Shown here in pieces: positions 15,580 to 17,017 of a DNA stretch of 17,017 nt. The position numbers and the translations under genes were made by a program. Origin of the DNA: Bacteroides sp. (lineage in GTDB: Bacteria > Bacteroidota > Bacteroidia > Bacteroidales > Bacteroidaceae). The stretch covers positions 1 through 17,017 of the forward strand of contig JASLCG010000102.1 of NCBI GenBank assembly GCA_030151885.1, read 5' to 3'. The notes under the pieces were generated by a model. That model saw only the letters and a program-made list of their open reading frames with translations. It ran no database searches and was not told where the DNA came from. Every line of letters begins with the position of its first letter. Position 1 is the stretch's first letter.

Positions 15580-16737
15580 TTAATTGCCTGGGTATACAGC
15601 TATCTGATTCCAAGGCTCTACCTCTGTCATTACTGCTACATCCTTACGTACTGCATTAGGAGTATCATCACCATTATCAGGAATAAATTTATCTTCATCT
15701 TCATCAAAGCTGTTATCACCATTCCAGTCAACTCTACTCAAGTCTACTGAATAAATAAATCCTGGATTAATATCTACTATAGATCCTGATGATATACCAC
15801 TAGAAGTCATCAGTTTTAGAGTAGTGTATTTTACTTCTTGTTTATTGAGTACCTTATTATAATACTCCAGTTTTAAAATAATATTAATGCCACGTTCTTT
15901 TATATTACCCTCGTTTGTTTGTACCTGAGGAAATACATGATAAGCATATACTTTTTTATCTTTTTTCGAATTTAATATTTGAATTCCATCATTATTTATT
16001 TCAAATATGTTAGAGTATTTTTTCAATTTATTGTCTAGTTCTTGTCCAGAAGAAGTTCCTACCGTAAATCTTCCAGTTGGGAATTCAGAATCTTCAATGA
16101 AATTATCTATAAACATCCGTGTAATTTTCAGATGAGATACGTATTCATCATTTACAGCAATTTCTCCACTTACTTGAATCCTAGCCTCAAGTGGAACTAA
16201 ATTTAAAACAGCATTATATTGGTCATCATCTACTCTATGAAGTATCTCTGCTACACCTGCAAGAGTACAATTAGATATACCTTCCATGTTTTCAGGCTGT
16301 ATCTTATTAAAAGAGCTATATGTTGTAATATTTTTTAAATAATCTAAGGTTATACCTTCACTAAACTCTCTAGTCAATGCTCTATTAGCTGTTATTAAAA
16401 CACCAGAAATCACATTCTCATCACTTGACACTACATACTTTCCATTTAGAAGTTTTTTAATTTCTTCTTTGTTTAAATTATCTAGAATTTTATGAAGCTT
16501 TTGTCTATTAGCCTCACCCGAAAGTAATAATACATGTACTGAATTTAAATCTGATACATCATTAGCAGAGGCTACACCATCTATTGTGCGTGTTTTCATT
16601 GAGTTAACAGCAGCCCTTAAATGCAATTCTCCATTTACAGTAGGTATGGGAGTAACAATAACCTCTTCTTTATCAGAAGAGCACCCCATTGCAAATGTGA
16701 GTAATAAAGTAAATACTAGTAAGCAGTTAATTTTCAT
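15580..16737 (-). CDS. Mfa1/FimA-like fimbrillin, first in operon
   Basis: A 385-residue fimbrillin precursor and first gene of the visible operon. The signal has lipobox AMGC (Cys19). The pro-segment holds the strand GELHLRAAV, and MKTR-TIDG places R50 at the expected Arg-protease site. The N-domain contains LNSVHVLLLSGEANRQKLHKI and SGVLITANRAL, the position of the AAN motif in the third subunit. The C-domain has VYAYHVFPQVQT, VKYTTLKLMTS, GFIYSVDLSRVDWNGDNSFD and TPNAVRKDVAVMTEVEPW. Residues 337-348 match an EF-hand-like loop with Asn at the usual Gly position. A candidate -7 box lies 143 bp upstream. Whether further operon genes or a regulator lie beyond the right edge cannot be seen. Leading position and divergence from the third subunit suggest an accessory or tip role, but equally it could be an alternative shaft subunit. 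Confidence 0.84.
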   Translation of the reverse strand: MKINCLLVFTLLLTFAMGCSSDKEEVIVTPIPTVNGELHLRAAVNSMKTRTIDGVASANDVSDLNSVHVLLLSGEANRQKLHKILDNLNKEEIKKLLNGKYVVSSDENVISGVLITANRALTREFSEGITLDYLKNITTYSSFNKIQPENMEGISNCTLAGVAEILHRVDDDQYNAVLNLVPLEARIQVSGEIAVNDEYVSHLKITRMFIDNFIEDSEFPTGRFTVGTSSGQELDNKLKKYSNIFEINNDGIQILNSKKDKKVYAYHVFPQVQTNEGNIKERGINIILKLEYYNKVLNKQEVKYTTLKLMTSSGISSGSIVDINPGFIYSVDLSRVDWNGDNSFDEDEDKFIPDNGDDTPNAVRKDVAVMTEVEPWNQIAVYPGN

Positions 16738-17017
16738 AATTCAAAATTTAATTTAGTTATACAGAATTTCACAATCTCCTTGTACAACCAAGATATCTAT
16801 TTAAGTAAGCAATTTTCTAAGTAAGTTTCTACAATCATTAAAGAACGAATAGTCAGTTCATCCTTGTAATTAACAACCTCAAAGTTAAAAACTTTATTTT
16901 ATATTATATCATTTTTTTTATATAATCTTATCATAATTATGATTTTCCCTATTTAAATCGCCAAACAAGAGGGATTTTAAGGAGTAAACGTCAAGACAAA
17001 ACTGATATACTTCTTAA
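16738..17017. other. Upstream region of the fimbrial operon
   Basis: A 280-bp AT-rich region before the first fimbrillin, with no convincing coding sequence. It contains the -7 candidate at 16880-16887 and a perfect 14-bp palindrome ATCATAATTATGAT at 16930-16943, about 43 bp upstream of that box. The palindrome could be an operator, but in such AT-rich DNA it could also be chance. Nothing else is recognisable up to the window edge. Confidence 0.55.
16880..16887 (-). promoter_or_regulatory. Candidate -7 promoter element of the fimbrial operon
   Basis: The minus strand reads TAACTTTG, an exact TAnnTTTG match, 143 bp before the first fimbrillin ATG. At the -33 position only a partial match (ATG instead of TTG at 16910-16912) is seen. 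If used, it gives a leader of about 135 nt. Confidence 0.4.

Overview
The window is a stretch of ordinary-looking chromosome from an AT-rich member of the Bacteroidota, most likely order Bacteroidales. The grounds are FimA/Mfa1-type and FimB/Mfa2-type fimbrial lipoproteins, lipoprotein GH92 and GH29 glycosidases, a DUF4954 protein, and -7 boxes of the TAnnTTTG type. By eye, G+C is roughly one third. I see no tRNA, rRNA, insertion sequence, integrase or CRISPR array, so species and mobility cannot be judged.

Layout. Positions 6-470 (+) encode an ElaA-type GNAT acetyltransferase. It converges on a small lipoprotein of unknown function (501-938, -), and the two share a long stem-loop that begins inside the acetyltransferase gene. 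Positions 1137-3077 (+) encode a membrane-anchored LtaS/alkaline-phosphatase-superfamily enzyme. After its terminator comes a compact nested inverted-repeat element built from five copies of a 7-bp word (3141-3262). Positions 3426-5705 (-) encode a GH92 alpha-mannosidase lipoprotein, divergent from a membrane O-acyltransferase (5940-7085, +). A small tail-anchored orphan follows (7142-7516, +); its stop codon overlaps the stop of a convergent DUF4954 left-handed beta-helix protein (7513-9504, -). A 533-bp intergenic region holds three consecutive dyad symmetries upstream of a GH29 alpha-L-fucosidase lipoprotein (10038-12086, +).

The right third (12198-16737, all -) is a fimbrial operon. Transcription runs through three paralogous Mfa1/FimA-like fimbrillins and then a FimB/Mfa2-like anchor. 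Each fimbrillin carries a lipobox, an Arg at residue 45-50 suited to gingipain-like processing, and a conserved C-terminal beta-strand preceded by an EF-hand-like acidic loop. A terminator-like hairpin sits between the last fimbrillin and the anchor gene and could set subunit-to-anchor stoichiometry.

The common theme is the cell envelope: surface lipoprotein glycosidases acting on mannose- and fucose-containing glycans, enzymes likely to decorate surface polymers, and an adhesive fimbria. No SusC/SusD pair is present, so the glycosidases are not in a recognisable polysaccharide utilisation locus. I did not find an obviously new multi-gene system. The most unusual items are the EF-hand-like loops and gene order of the fimbrial operon, the nested repeat at 3141-3262 and the dyad cluster at 9789-9857.
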